This document shows positions 44,643-53,798 of a stretch of 64,000 nucleotides of DNA, in pieces. Source of the DNA: Pedobacter nototheniae (GTDB lineage: Bacteria; Bacteroidota; Bacteroidia; Sphingobacteriales; Sphingobacteriaceae); contig NZ_RQRS01000013.1 of NCBI RefSeq assembly GCF_004335085.1, forward strand, positions 62,001 to 126,000, written 5' to 3'. A program made the position numbers and the translations under genes. Under the pieces are notes generated by a model. It searched no databases and was not told the origin of the DNA. It saw only the letters and a list, made by a program, of their open reading frames with translations. Every line of letters starts with the position of its first letter. Within the stretch, counting starts at the first letter, position 1.

Positions 44643-44843
44643 ATGTTAATGCAAAACAAAGGTCAGAAAATGACCAGAAATGAAATGAAAAATGTAGCTG
44701 GCGGTACTGGCGAATCCTGTATTTCGTACTGCTTCTTTTTTGATGATTTGAGTGGACCAACTTCCAGCTGCCCTGTAAATGAACAATGTGTAATTTATTA
44801 TTGTGGTGGAAACGCGACAGGTTACAGGTGTGAGCCAATTTAA
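44643..44843 (+). CDS. double-glycine-leader peptide with six-cysteine core
   Basis: A 66-residue peptide. The first 21 residues, ending KMTRNEMKNVAGG, are a classic Bacteroidota double-glycine leader (the natural-product-precursor type: charged, then E-M-K-N-V-x-GG). The core after Gly21 is TGESCISYC, then a Phe-rich stretch, then SSCPVNEQCVIYYCGG and YRCEPI. Cysteines fall at 26, 30, 43, 49, 54 and 63, enough for three disulfides. An ABC exporter follows, but it has no peptidase domain, and no C39 protease or modification enzyme is here. A hairpin terminator follows. The start could be Met1, Met3 or Met10. Confidence 0.72.
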   Translation: MLMQNKGQKMTRNEMKNVAGGTGESCISYCFFFDDLSGPTSSCPVNEQCVIYYCGGNATGYRCEPI

Positions 44844-44850
44844 AAATTTT

Positions 44851-44880
44851 AGGACTGGTTAAAACCAAACCAGTCCTTGT
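44851..44880 (+). terminator. terminator after the GG peptide gene
   Basis: aggactggtt and aaccagtcct form a 10-bp stem with a 7-nt loop; the tail has only moderate T content. It separates the peptide gene from the ABC exporter gene. Confidence 0.72.
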
Positions 44881-44967
44881 TATGCCCATTAGAAGCGAGT
44901 TTTGTTATTGTTTCGTATTTTTATTCCTGTTTTTAAATGATGTTTATATAATCCTGCACAAATTATC

Positions 44968-44975
44968 TAAGTTTG
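44968..44975 (+). promoter_or_regulatory. -7 box of the ABC exporter, almost leaderless
   Basis: TAAGTTTG matches TAnnTTTG exactly, and its last base is 8 bp before the ATG at 44983. The start point would be 1-4 bp before the ATG, so the mRNA has almost no leader. Confidence 0.6.
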
Positions 44976-44982
44976 CCTTTAC

Positions 44983-46773
44983 ATGAAACATCTTAGTCAT
45001 TTAAATAAGTATTTCTATAAATATAAATGGTGGATTATTCCAGGAATTATTTTCGTTGTTATATCTAATATTTTCGGTGTAATTCCAGCTCAGGTCATAG
45101 GTTATGCATTTGATTTAATTACCGAAAACATTCAAATCTATAATCTTTTTAATGGTTTTAATCGCCAGCAAATTATCTACGATATTTTCAGCAACAGCCT
45201 TTTATACTTTGGTTTAATGGTTATTGTCCTTTATCTGCTCAGGGGTTTATTCTTATTCTTTATGCGCCAAACCATTATTTTAATGTCAAGGCATATAGAA
45301 TTTGATATGAAGAATGATATCTACAACCATTATCAGGAATTAAGCTTAGGTTTTTACCGTAAAAACAATACTGGCGATTTAATGGCCCGAGCTACCGAAG
45401 ATGTTAACCGGGTAAGAATGTATGTTGGCCCTGCAATTATGTATGCGGCAAACACATTGGTTTTATCTGTGCTGATTATTTACTCCATGTTTGATGTAAA
45501 TACTAAATTGGCTATTTATTGTCTTGCACCTCTACCGCTGTTAGTTATTATTATTTATTATGTAAATACCGTTATTTTTAAGAAAAGTGGTAAAATCCAG
45601 GAGCGCCTCTCAGAACTTTCGAGTTTTGTGCAAGAACGTTTTTCAGGAATCAGAATTATCAAATCTTATGTTAGGGAAGATTATACCCGAAATATGTTTG
45701 AAATCCAAAGTAATGCGTATAAGAAAGATTCGATGAGTTTAGTTAAGGTATCCGCATTATTTTACCCAACTATGCTTTTACTAATTGGTTTAAGCACCAT
45801 TTTAACCATTTATATTGGCGGTATCCAGGTAATGAATGGTAGCATTACAGCAGGTAATATTGCCGAATTTATTATCTACATAAATCAGCTTACTTTCCCT
45901 GTAACGATGTTGGGCTGGGTAACTTCTTTAATTCAAAGAGCTGCAGCTTCACAAAAAAGGATTAATGAGTTTTTAGAAATCCCTTCGGATATTCAATCGA
46001 TCAATGAAACTGAAAAGGACATTAAGGGAAATATTACTTTTAAAAATGTAAGTTTTACTTATCCAGATACCGGAATACAGGCTTTAAAAAATGTAAACTT
46101 CGAAATTAATAGCGGTGAGTTTGTAGCCATTATCGGAAAAACTGGTTCAGGAAAATCCACTTTAGCCAATTTAATTATGAGGATGTATGATGTTGAGCAA
46201 GGCGAAATTAATATTGATAATGATAACATTAAGGGTTTAAATTTAAAAAATTATCGCGGGCAAGTCGGCTTTGTTCCACAGGAGGTTTTTCTTTTTTCTG
46301 ATACCATTAAAAACAACATAGCTTTTGGCTTAGATAGTACCACGGATGATGAAGTACACCAAGCGGCAAAAAATGCGTCAGTTTATAACAACATAATGGA
46401 TTTTGAAGAGCGTTTTGAAACCATGCTTGGCGAGCGTGGAATTACCCTATCCGGAGGGCAAAAACAGCGTGTATCTATTGCCAGAGCACTGATTAAATCA
46501 CCCAAAATTTTAATATTTGATGATTGTCTTTCTGCTGTTGATACGAAAACAGAAGAAGATATTTTACAAAATCTGGGTAAAATTATGCAGGGTAAAACAA
46601 GTATCCTTATTGCACACAGGATATCGACCATTAAAAATGCAGATAAAATTTTGGTATTGGATAATGGCAACATTATAGAGCAAGGTACACATAGCGAGTT
46701 ACTTAACCTTAATGGAACGTATACGGAGTTATACAATAACCAATTGCTTGAAGAAGAAAGTCGTAGTATTTAA
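44983..46773 (+). CDS. ABC exporter with fused membrane and ATPase domains
   Basis: A 596-residue half-transporter (six helices, then ATPase). The membrane domain spans about 15-310. The ATPase has Walker A GKTGSGKST (about 385), the Q-loop VPQEVFLFSD, signature LSGGQKQR (about 490), Walker B ILIFDDCLSAVDT and H-loop AHRIST. The Walker B acid after the hydrophobic run is Asp-Asp, not Asp-Glu: the catalytic Glu is Asp, as in the degenerate half of heterodimeric exporters. A C39 peptidase domain is absent. It is 140 bp downstream of the double-glycine peptide gene, but a terminator lies between, so function as its exporter is only a guess. Orthologues are common in Bacteroidota. Confidence 0.92.
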   Translation: MKHLSHLNKYFYKYKWWIIPGIIFVVISNIFGVIPAQVIGYAFDLITENIQIYNLFNGFNRQQIIYDIFSNSLLYFGLMVIVLYLLRGLFLFFMRQTIILMSRHIEFDMKNDIYNHYQELSLGFYRKNNTGDLMARATEDVNRVRMYVGPAIMYAANTLVLSVLIIYSMFDVNTKLAIYCLAPLPLLVIIIYYVNTVIFKKSGKIQERLSELSSFVQERFSGIRIIKSYVREDYTRNMFEIQSNAYKKDSMSLVKVSALFYPTMLLLIGLSTILTIYIGGIQVMNGSITAGNIAEFIIYINQLTFPVTMLGWVTSLIQRAAASQKRINEFLEIPSDIQSINETEKDIKGNITFKNVSFTYPDTGIQALKNVNFEINSGEFVAIIGKTGSGKSTLANLIMRMYDVEQGEINIDNDNIKGLNLKNYRGQVGFVPQEVFLFSDTIKNNIAFGLDSTTDDEVHQAAKNASVYNNIMDFEERFETMLGERGITLSGGQKQRVSIARALIKSPKILIFDDCLSAVDTKTEEDILQNLGKIMQGKTSILIAHRISTIKNADKILVLDNGNIIEQGTHSELLNLNGTYTELYNNQLLEEESRSI

Positions 46774-46851
46774 TTTGTGTTAAATTCTATTTTGAACTTT
46801 AAATATTTGCTTTATATTTACCGAAACCAAAAACCAACATCAATACCAACC

Positions 46852-47175
46852 ATGGGAGAATTTGACAACAAAGAGAGAGAAGAAGTTTTTTCAAAGAAAG
46901 TAAGGGCAGGTAAAAGAACTTATTTTTTCGACGTGAAGGCTACTCGTTCAGGTGATTACTACTTAACAGTTACCGAGAGCAAGAAAAGATTAGAAGACGG
47001 TGTATTTGTAAAACATAAAATCTTTTTGTACAAAGAGGATTTCGAGAAATTTGCAGAAGGTCTTAATGAAACGGTTGATTACATCAAAACTCACCAAGAT
47101 GTTGTTGAAAAACGCTATGAGTATTCTGAAAATGGAGAACACTCTACAAAATCATCAGACGATTTTTCTTTTTAA
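46852..47175 (+). CDS. PUR-alpha-like DNA/RNA-binding protein (DUF3276)
   Basis: About 107 residues from the ATG at 46852 (MGEFDNKEREEVFS); the 25 codons upstream are leader sequence. A single PUR domain: VFSKKVRAGKRTYFFDVKAT, then YYLTVTESKKRLEDG, then HKIFLYKEDFEKFAEGL, the beta-beta-beta-alpha pattern known to bind single-stranded nucleic acid. Serine- and acid-rich tail. Widespread in Bacteroidota, where it was first noticed in Borrelia as a regulator. It lies 78 bp after the ABC gene; TTTTG and TATATTTA at 46792-46820 may form its own promoter. Confidence 0.92.
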   Translation: MGEFDNKEREEVFSKKVRAGKRTYFFDVKATRSGDYYLTVTESKKRLEDGVFVKHKIFLYKEDFEKFAEGLNETVDYIKTHQDVVEKRYEYSENGEHSTKSSDDFSF

Positions 47176-47193
47176 GTAATATATTTACAATAC

Positions 47194-47226
47194 AAAGCCT
47201 TTGTTTAATTACAAAGGCTTTTTTTG
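47194..47226 (+). terminator. terminator of the PUR protein gene
   Basis: aaagcctttgt and acaaaggcttt make a perfect 11-bp stem with a 6-nt loop and a T run, 19 bp after the stop codon. Confidence 0.93.
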
Positions 47227-47250
47227 TGTCCTTTATTTAATATCACCTTT

Positions 47251-48165
47251 ATGAAAAAAATCATCCCTTTTCTATTGCTTTGTTCTTTCGGATACTTTTT
47301 ATCTGCACAGGAAAAAACCGATCGAAAGTTGCAACAAAAATTAGATGAACTGGTTAAAGGCTTTAATGGCGAAGTGGGTATTTATGTTAAAAACCTAAAA
47401 ACGGGTAAGGTTGCCAGTGTAAATGCTGATACTATTTTTCCGACGGCTAGTATGGTTAAAGTGCCCATTTCTTGTGGAATTTTTAATAAAATTGAAAAAG
47501 GTGAATTAGATTATCACGCAAGGTTAACTTATTGTGATAGTTTATTATATGCGGGCGAAGATATTTTAGGATCATTTAAGGATGGTGAAAAGATAGAACT
47601 TGGAAAGGTTTTAATGTTAATGATTACCACAAGCGACAATACGGCAAGCCTTTGGAGCCAATTAATGGCAGGAACCGGAACCGCTATTAATGAAGTGATG
47701 GCAAGCAATGGATTACAGTTTACACGGGTAAATTCTCGCACGCCAGGACGAAGGGAACATCAACAAAAATATGGCTGGGGACAAACTACACCCAGAGAAA
47801 TGGCTACGCTATTAACCTTAATCAGAGATGGAAAAATGATTAATTCTGCTGCTTCCGAACGTATTTACAGAAATTTAATCCGCATTTATTGGGATACTGA
47901 GGCTTTATCGCAAATTCCACCAACGGTACAGGTTGCTTCCAAATCTGGTGCGGTAGATGCTGCCCGATCAGAAGTTTTACTTGTAAATGCGCCACATGGT
48001 GATTACGTATTTTGTATCACTACAAAAAACCAAAAAGATACCTCCTGGAATTATAGTAATGAGGGTTGGACGCTAATTAGAAACCTGAGTAAAACCTTGT
48101 GGAATTACTACGAGCCTAATTATAACTGGAAACAACCGGAAGGAATGCAAAAATATTTTAAATAG
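47251..48165 (+). CDS. class A beta-lactamase-like serine hydrolase
   Basis: About 304 residues from the ATG at 47251, which gives a clean signal peptide (MKKIIPFLLLCSFGYFLSAQ). The catalytic Ser and Lys are in FPTASMVKVPIS (S-x-x-K, about 71-74), the S-D-N triad in TTSDNTASLW (about 129), and the K-S-G triad in VASKSGAVDAARSE (about 232). The Glu of the omega loop is not clear, so it may be a peptidase or D,D-transpeptidase-like hydrolase, not a true lactamase. It resembles the Beta-lactamase2 group. It is secreted and stands alone. Confidence 0.85.
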   Translation: MKKIIPFLLLCSFGYFLSAQEKTDRKLQQKLDELVKGFNGEVGIYVKNLKTGKVASVNADTIFPTASMVKVPISCGIFNKIEKGELDYHARLTYCDSLLYAGEDILGSFKDGEKIELGKVLMLMITTSDNTASLWSQLMAGTGTAINEVMASNGLQFTRVNSRTPGRREHQQKYGWGQTTPREMATLLTLIRDGKMINSAASERIYRNLIRIYWDTEALSQIPPTVQVASKSGAVDAARSEVLLVNAPHGDYVFCITTKNQKDTSWNYSNEGWTLIRNLSKTLWNYYEPNYNWKQPEGMQKYFK

Positions 48166-48168
48166 AAT

Positions 48169-48630
48169 TTAGCGCATTGCCATACTTGCTCCCGCTAAAA
48201 AGATAAGGCCAAAATAACCTACAATAATAACAATGGTCATAATACCCCAAAATTTAAAAAGCGATTTTAAGTTTAGCATGGCTGCATTTAAACTTTCCTG
48301 ATCTCCGTATAATACACCTTGCTGGCCTCTTCCTGAGATTCGGAACAACAACAAACTTGGGTAGAAATAAAATAGGCCCATTAAAAGATAAACAATTGTA
48401 ACTATGGTGCTGCCGCTTTTTGCCAAGGGGCCTAATTGCGCTACCATCCCTGGATTACTCGCTAAAAAAGCACCGATACCAAATGAGCCAATAATTAAAA
48501 AAGCTGCGAATACAAAGCCTACAATAGATAAAAATTTTGCCCACTTCGTTAATTCGTAAATGTAACTGCGCATTTCTTCGCTTACTACTAACTTTATTTC
48601 TTGTGGCGCTTGCTGATCTAATTCTTCCAT
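48169..48630 (-). CDS. DUF5362-like membrane protein
   Basis: A 153-residue protein. An N-terminal soluble stretch (LVVSEEMRSYIYELTKWAKF) precedes helices at about 33-57, 70-97 and 123-150. I associate this layout with DUF5362, a Bacteroidota membrane family of unknown role. It converges with the serine hydrolase, with 3 bp between the stops. Not linked to any pathway here. Confidence 0.68.
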   Translation of the reverse strand: MEELDQQAPQEIKLVVSEEMRSYIYELTKWAKFLSIVGFVFAAFLIIGSFGIGAFLASNPGMVAQLGPLAKSGSTIVTIVYLLMGLFYFYPSLLLFRISGRGQQGVLYGDQESLNAAMLNLKSLFKFWGIMTIVIIVGYFGLIFLAGASMAMR

Positions 48631-48796
48631 CTTTGTATGTATTTTGGGTTAAACTTAGATAAAATATAGATTTGATGCAAATGGATAAGTTTTATTAAAG
48701 GTTTTAAAAGCTTATCTTTGCCGACTTTTAGGGATAAACCGAAGGTTTAAAACTAAAGTGAAAATCAAAATCGTAAATCGTAAATCAAAAATATAA

Positions 48797-49897
48797 ATGG
48801 CATTACAATGTGGTATAGTAGGTTTACCTAATGTTGGTAAATCAACTCTTTTTAATTGTTTATCTAACGCAAAAGCACAAGCTGCAAACTTTCCGTTTTG
48901 TACTATTGAGCCTAATATTGGCGTAATTACAGTGCCTGATGATAGGCTTACTAAACTTGCCGAACTTGTTAAGCCAAATAAAGTACAACCAAATACAATT
49001 GAAATTGTAGATATTGCTGGCTTGGTTAAGGGCGCATCTAAAGGCGAAGGTTTAGGAAACCAGTTTTTAGGAAATATCCGTGCAACAAATGCCATTATTC
49101 ATGTTTTACGTTGCTTTGATGATGGAAATGTAATTCACGTTGATGGTTCTGTTGATCCGATTAGGGATCGCGAAATTATTGACACTGAATTACAACTTAA
49201 AGATTTGGATACTGTTGAAAAACGCATTCAAAAGGTAGAGAAAATGGCTAAAACTGGTGGTGATAAAGATGCAAAACGTACTTTTGAAATTTTAACAATC
49301 GTTAAAAAACACTTAGAAAGTGGTAAATCTATCCGTACAGCGCCTTTGGAGCAAGATGATTTCGATTTTATTGAAGATTTGGGTTTATTAACTCAAAAAC
49401 CAGTAATGTACGTTTGTAATGTGGATGAGGCTTCGGTAGTAAACGGTAATAAATATGTTGATTTAGTTAAGGCAAATGTTGCTGATGAAAAAGCTGAGGT
49501 TTTAGTTATCTCGGCAAAAATTGAATCTGAAATTGCTGAATTAGAAAGTTATGAAGAGCGCCAGGAGTTTTTAGCTGATTTAGGATTGACTGAATCTGGC
49601 GTAAACAAATTAATTCGTGCAGCATATAAATTATTAAACCTTTACACTTACTTTACTGCAGGTGTACAAGAAGTAAGAGCATGGACAATTACAAAAGGTT
49701 TTACAGCTCCACAGGCTGCCGGTGTTATCCACACAGATTTTGAAAAAGGGTTTATCCGTGCAGAAGTAATTAAATACAATGATTTTGTAACCTTAGGTTC
49801 TGAAAATGCTTGTAAAGATGCAGGTAAATTAGGCGTTGAAGGAAAAACTTACGTTGTTGAAGATGGTGATATTATGCACTTTAGATTTAACGTATAA
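48797..49897 (+). CDS. ychF: redox-regulated ATPase YchF
   Basis: Obg-family P-loop protein that binds ATP rather than GTP and ribosomes. A 366-residue protein, normal length. G1 GLPNVGKSTLFNCLS at about 8-22, with PFCTIEPN (G2), DIAGLVKGASKGEGLGNQFL (G3) and the NKV-like G4 region CNVDEA; the TKxD of GTPases is replaced, as expected for ATP preference. C-terminal TGS-like domain with QAAGVIHTDFEKGFIRAE. A perfect terminator follows. Confidence 0.97.
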   Translation: MALQCGIVGLPNVGKSTLFNCLSNAKAQAANFPFCTIEPNIGVITVPDDRLTKLAELVKPNKVQPNTIEIVDIAGLVKGASKGEGLGNQFLGNIRATNAIIHVLRCFDDGNVIHVDGSVDPIRDREIIDTELQLKDLDTVEKRIQKVEKMAKTGGDKDAKRTFEILTIVKKHLESGKSIRTAPLEQDDFDFIEDLGLLTQKPVMYVCNVDEASVVNGNKYVDLVKANVADEKAEVLVISAKIESEIAELESYEERQEFLADLGLTESGVNKLIRAAYKLLNLYTYFTAGVQEVRAWTITKGFTAPQAAGVIHTDFEKGFIRAEVIKYNDFVTLGSENACKDAGKLGVEGKTYVVEDGDIMHFRFNV

Positions 49898-49913
49898 TAA
49901 ATAATAACGAGCG

Positions 49914-49945
49914 AAAAGCTGCCCCAAAAAGGCAGCTTTTTTTGT
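49914..49945 (+). terminator. ychF terminator
   Basis: aaaagctgcc and ggcagctttt form a perfect 10-bp stem with a 7-nt loop and run of Ts, 16 bp after the stop codon. Confidence 0.94.
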
Positions 49946-50025
49946 TTATGTACGGTACCAAGCTCAACATTAGCCATTTAAAGTATTAGATTATAATTAA
50001 GGTTACCATTTCTGGACTAATAAAT

Positions 50026-50643
50026 TTATACCTCCAAGCCAAATTCCGCAAGCCTAAGCTTAGTACTTTCGTAATCTGTATGGCAAATTCCGGTTAACCC
50101 TAATCCCTCAGCAATTTGCACAAACAGCATTCTGTCATCTATATAAATACTGGTTTCTACATCGCTTTGCGAAATATCTATTGCAACTTTAAAAATATCT
50201 GCATCGGGTTTTCTAAAATGAACAAAGCTTGAAGAAATAAAGAAATCGATAAATTGGTTTAGCTTAAATGTATTAATTCTATACTGATTAAGCTCCCGAC
50301 CTTCGTTACTAATTACAGCAACTTTTAAATTATATTTCTTTTTTAAATCACAAATGAGCTGAATCATATCATTATACGGCAATGATTTTTTGAACATAAA
50401 ATCCTTAAAATCATCGGGTGTAAAATCACGATCCTCGTAAAAAACAAGGCGTTCTAAGTATTCATCCAGCGTAATTTTACCAACCTCGTACGTATCAAAT
50501 GTAAGGTGGTGGCGCTCTTCTACTTCTGCAGAATCTAATTTAAATAAGATTGCCGCTTCGGATCTGGCTTGTCTATCCCATCCGTTTGTTAGTAAAACAC
50601 CTCCAATATCTGTAAAGAGTGTTGTTATTTTATTTTTTTTCAT
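50026..50643 (-). CDS. HAD-superfamily hydrolase
   Basis: A 205-residue protein. Motif I is TTLFTDIGGVLL: the nucleophile Asp is present, but the +2 Asp that acts as acid/base is Gly, as in a recognised subset (DIGGV). Motif II is VAVISNEGRELN, the Lys is in HFRKPDADIF, and motif IV is SIYIDDRMLFVQ. The cap is the short helical type. It is 28 bp downstream of the class I aldolase gene on the same strand, so sugar-phosphate phosphatase activity is a reasonable guess. Confidence 0.86.
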   Translation of the reverse strand: MKKNKITTLFTDIGGVLLTNGWDRQARSEAAILFKLDSAEVEERHHLTFDTYEVGKITLDEYLERLVFYEDRDFTPDDFKDFMFKKSLPYNDMIQLICDLKKKYNLKVAVISNEGRELNQYRINTFKLNQFIDFFISSSFVHFRKPDADIFKVAIDISQSDVETSIYIDDRMLFVQIAEGLGLTGICHTDYESTKLRLAEFGLEV

Positions 50644-50671
50644 TGATTAAATCTTATTAAGACCTTTAAAA

Positions 50672-51751
50672 CTAGGCCACAGTAATTTTGTTTTCTAAAT
50701 ATACATCCTGAATGGCGTGGAGTAATTTTACGCCTTCATTCATTGATTTTTGAAAGGCTTTACGTCCAGAAATAACACCTGTTCCTCCTGCCCTTTTATT
50801 AATTACTGCAGTACATACGGCATCCATTAAATCTTCTTCTTCCTTACCAGATGAGGCGCCTCCAGAATTAATTAGTCCGGCCCTGCCCATATAACAATTT
50901 ACAACCTGGTAACGGCACAAATCAATTGGATGATCTGAGCTCAATTCTGTATACATCCGTTCATCAAATTTACCGTACGTAACTCCATTCGCATTTAAAG
51001 CTTTATAGCCCCCATTATTTCCAGGAAGCTTTTGCTTAATAATATCTGCCTGAATAGTTACGCCAAGATGGTTTGCTTGTGCTGTTAAATCTGCCGAAAC
51101 ATGGTAATCAATGCCGTCTTTTTTAAAGCTATTATTTCTTAAATAACACCATAAAACGGTAACTAATCCTAATTTATGTGCTTCTTCAAATGCTTTTGCA
51201 ACCTCTATAATCTGTCTATCACTATCATCAGATCCAAAATAAATGGTTGCACCAACGGCTGTAGCACCTAAATTCCAGGCATCTTGCACGGAGCCAAACA
51301 TTATTTGACTAAATTTATTTGGATAGGTTAATAGCTCATTATGGTTTAATTTAACCAAGAAAGGAATTTTGTGTGCATATTTTCTGGATACGGCGCCCAA
51401 AACCCCAAAAGTGGTTGCAACTGCATTACAACCGCCCTCTATGGCAAGTTTTACAATATTTTCCGGATCAAAGTAAATAGGGTTTGCTGCAAATGATGCA
51501 CCTGCACTGTGCTCAATGCCTTGATCTACCGGGAGAATGGAAACATAACCGGTTCTGGCTAAACGCCCAGAATTAAATATAGATTGGTAATTTTTTAAAA
51601 CCTGCGGATTGCGATTTGAGATTGAAACTACATCATCAATAAAAGTTGGTGATGGTAAATGCAAAAGATCTCGTGATACAGTATTACAAGTGTGCGTTAG
51701 TAGATTTTCATTTTCTTTGCCCAACAAGGCACTTATTTGTTTGTAGTCCAT
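50672..51751 (-). CDS. fbaB: class I fructose-bisphosphate aldolase (DhnA type)
   Basis: Schiff-base aldolase that does not need a metal. A 359-residue protein of the archaeal/DhnA type. [19 protein letters not shown] is the family start, and [12 protein letters not shown] carries a lysine in the expected area. [18 protein letters not shown] and [15 protein letters not shown] are phosphate-binding loops. With the class II enzyme at 20 kb, the strain has two unrelated aldolases. It is upstream of the HAD gene. Confidence 0.92.
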   Translation of the reverse strand: MDYKQISALLGKENENLLTHTCNTVSRDLLHLPSPTFIDDVVSISNRNPQVLKNYQSIFNSGRLARTGYVSILPVDQGIEHSAGASFAANPIYFDPENIVKLAIEGGCNAVATTFGVLGAVSRKYAHKIPFLVKLNHNELLTYPNKFSQIMFGSVQDAWNLGATAVGATIYFGSDDSDRQIIEVAKAFEEAHKLGLVTVLWCYLRNNSFKKDGIDYHVSADLTAQANHLGVTIQADIIKQKLPGNNGGYKALNANGVTYGKFDERMYTELSSDHPIDLCRYQVVNCYMGRAGLINSGGASSGKEEEDLMDAVCTAVINKRAGGTGVISGRKAFQKSMNEGVKLLHAIQDVYLENKITVA

Positions 51752-51917
51752 AGCGTAATCGAGTTTATTTTTTAGTTTAAACTCATCAACAAGCTAGGCA
51801 TAAATTTGGAGAAATAATGTCATCGTTATTAAATATTTGATGACTTTATTTGCTAAGAAACCACTGAATGCTTTTCAGTATTGAAATAAATTTAAGGTAT
51901 TTAAAATTTCAAAAACC

Positions 51918-53294
51918 TTAAAGAAGCACGCCTTTTAAAATTAATACTGCAACGCTAAAATAAATCACAATTCCGGTAACATCAACCATGGTTGCTACAA
52001 ATGGGGCTGATGATGTGGCTGGGTCGAGTTTAAGTTTTTTCATGATAATAGGCATCATTGAACCAATTAAACTGCCCCAGAGTACAATTCCAATTAATGT
52101 AAAGAAAATGGTTGTAGCTATTAAAAACCAATGCTGACCATAATCATATAAATGAAGTTTTTGCCACGAAATGATGCGTACAAACCCAATACTACCTAAA
52201 ATAATCCCTAACAAAGCACCTGAAACTAACTCACGACGCATAACACGCCACCAACCAGAAATTGTAACTTCGCCAAGAGCCATAGCTTGTATAATTAGTG
52301 TAGAGGCTTGAGAACCACTGTTACCTCCACTACTCATAATTAAAGGAATAAAGAGTGATAACACAACCGCTTTTTCTAGTTCAACTTCAAAATGCTGCAT
52401 GGCAGTTGCTGTAAGCATTTCGCCTAAAAAGAGTACCACTAGCCAACCTGCACGTTTTTTAACTAGCTTTAAAATTGGAATATCAAGGTATGGCTCGTCC
52501 AAAGCCTCAGTACCACCAATTTTATGCATATCCTCGGTATATTCTTCGTTAGCGATCCATAAAATATCATCAACAGTAACAATACCAAGTAAAATATTAT
52601 TTTCATCAACCACGGGCAAGGCCACTCGGTTGTTCATTCTAAAGATATTAATAGCATCCTCCTGTGGGTCGTTTGCTTTTAAAGCGATAAAACGTTTATC
52701 GGTTAGTTCGCCAATAATTGCTTCCGGATCTGCCAATAAAACCTCACGAATCCTAATATCATCAAGCAAAACACCTTCCTTATCGATTACGTAAACAACA
52801 TCAATGGTTTCAGAATTTTTACCATAACGCCTAATGTGCGATAAAACCCTGGAAACAGACCATTCTGGTTTAACGGCGATATAATCTGGTGTCATTAAGC
52901 GACCAATACTGTCCTCTTTATAACCTAAAAGTGCTAGTGATTCTTTACGTTCTTCTGGTGGTAAAAGAGTAATCATTTTTTTTACCACATCACCTTTAAG
53001 CTCACTAAATAATGCTGTACGATCATCTGGCGGAAGATCCTTTATAATTTGATTAAGCTTATTGCCTGAAAGTTTTTTAATAATTCTTTCCTGTGTAGGG
53101 AAATCAAGAATACGAAAAACATTAACCGCACGGTTTAAAGAAATGGTTTCAATAAATTTAGCGGCATATTGTGGTAGCTCATCGATTAGTTGTTCAACAT
53201 CTGATATGTTTAACTGGTCGAGATATTGCTTTAAGCTCTTATCGTTCTCTTTTTCAAGTAGTTCTCTAATCTCATCTACAACCAATTCTTCCAT
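51918..53294 (-). CDS. mgtE: magnesium transporter MgtE
   Basis: A homodimeric Mg2+ channel of 458 residues. N domain of right-handed helical repeats (about 1-135, with LPPDDRTALFSELKGDVVKK split across repeats), a pair of CBS domains (about 140-260, VVYVIDKEGVLL and ALPVVDENNILLGIVTVDDI), then five membrane helices (about 290-455) with SSGGNSGSQASTL, the conserved pore-associated loop, and MVDVTGIVIYFSVAVL at the end. The N domain and CBS region close the channel when Mg2+ is high. Confidence 0.96.
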   Translation of the reverse strand: MEELVVDEIRELLEKENDKSLKQYLDQLNISDVEQLIDELPQYAAKFIETISLNRAVNVFRILDFPTQERIIKKLSGNKLNQIIKDLPPDDRTALFSELKGDVVKKMITLLPPEERKESLALLGYKEDSIGRLMTPDYIAVKPEWSVSRVLSHIRRYGKNSETIDVVYVIDKEGVLLDDIRIREVLLADPEAIIGELTDKRFIALKANDPQEDAINIFRMNNRVALPVVDENNILLGIVTVDDILWIANEEYTEDMHKIGGTEALDEPYLDIPILKLVKKRAGWLVVLFLGEMLTATAMQHFEVELEKAVVLSLFIPLIMSSGGNSGSQASTLIIQAMALGEVTISGWWRVMRRELVSGALLGIILGSIGFVRIISWQKLHLYDYGQHWFLIATTIFFTLIGIVLWGSLIGSMMPIIMKKLKLDPATSSAPFVATMVDVTGIVIYFSVAVLILKGVLL

Positions 53295-53460
53295 AACAAA
53301 AAACTAAAATGATTACATGCTTAAACCTTTATTTAACGGTTTGCAAATGTGCGTTTTTATTTTTAAAAAAGCCAACATAATGCGCAATCAAACATTAAAT
53401 TAACGTTATGGTAAAGCATTTTTTATACCAAAAGATTTTAAGAGGTTATAAATAATTAGA

Positions 53461-53488
53461 AAGCCATTTCAATATTTTGAAATGGCTT
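53461..53488 (-). terminator. hairpin after the tRNA-Arg gene
   Basis: aagccatttcaa and ttgaaatggctt form a 12-bp perfect stem with a 4-nt loop, just 3' of the tRNA on the minus strand. Confidence 0.8.
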
Positions 53489-53491
53489 TTG

Positions 53492-53563
53492 TGCTCCCGA
53501 CGAGATTCGAACTCATATCGATGGTACCGGAAACCATAATTCTATCCATTGAACTACGGGAGC
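53492..53563 (-). tRNA. tRNA-Arg(CCG)
   Basis: Minus strand. The acceptor stem GCTCCCG pairs with CGGGAGC. The D stem is GTTC/GAAT-like, the anticodon stem ATGGT/ACCAT, the anticodon loop TTCCGGT with anticodon CCG (53528-53530), and the T arm ATGAG-TTCGAAT-CTCGT. Discriminator A, with no encoded CCA. 72 nt. Reads the CGG codon. Confidence 0.95.
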
Positions 53564-53786
53564 GGTTATATTAGCCTGCAAAAATAGAAGAAAAACCTTT
53601 ATAAAGCACATTAATTATCACGTTTTTTTCAGCTTTAAATCCTAATAGAATATAATAGCCAATTAGATAAATTTTATGAACTTTAATTAAGTTTAAAGGA
53701 TGTGCTGTTTAAAAATTAACCAACTGATCTACAATTACATTAACGAATGTGCAACAGGTTTAATAAAAAGTTAATATCAGAGTATT

Positions 53787-53794
53787 TACCTTTG
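53787..53794 (+). promoter_or_regulatory. -7 box abutting a small gene, almost leaderless
   Basis: TACCTTTG matches TAnnTTTG. The gene's ATG follows its last base by 5 bp, so the mRNA should start at or within a few bases of the ATG. No clear -33 TTTG at the usual distance. Confidence 0.55.
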
Positions 53795-53798
53795 TGAT

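Noticed and set aside
44643..46773. The double-glycine peptide and ABC exporter as one bacteriocin operon
   Set aside because: A terminator and a separate promoter lie between the two, the exporter lacks the peptidase domain, and orthologues of the exporter are common without such a peptide. The link is only proximity.
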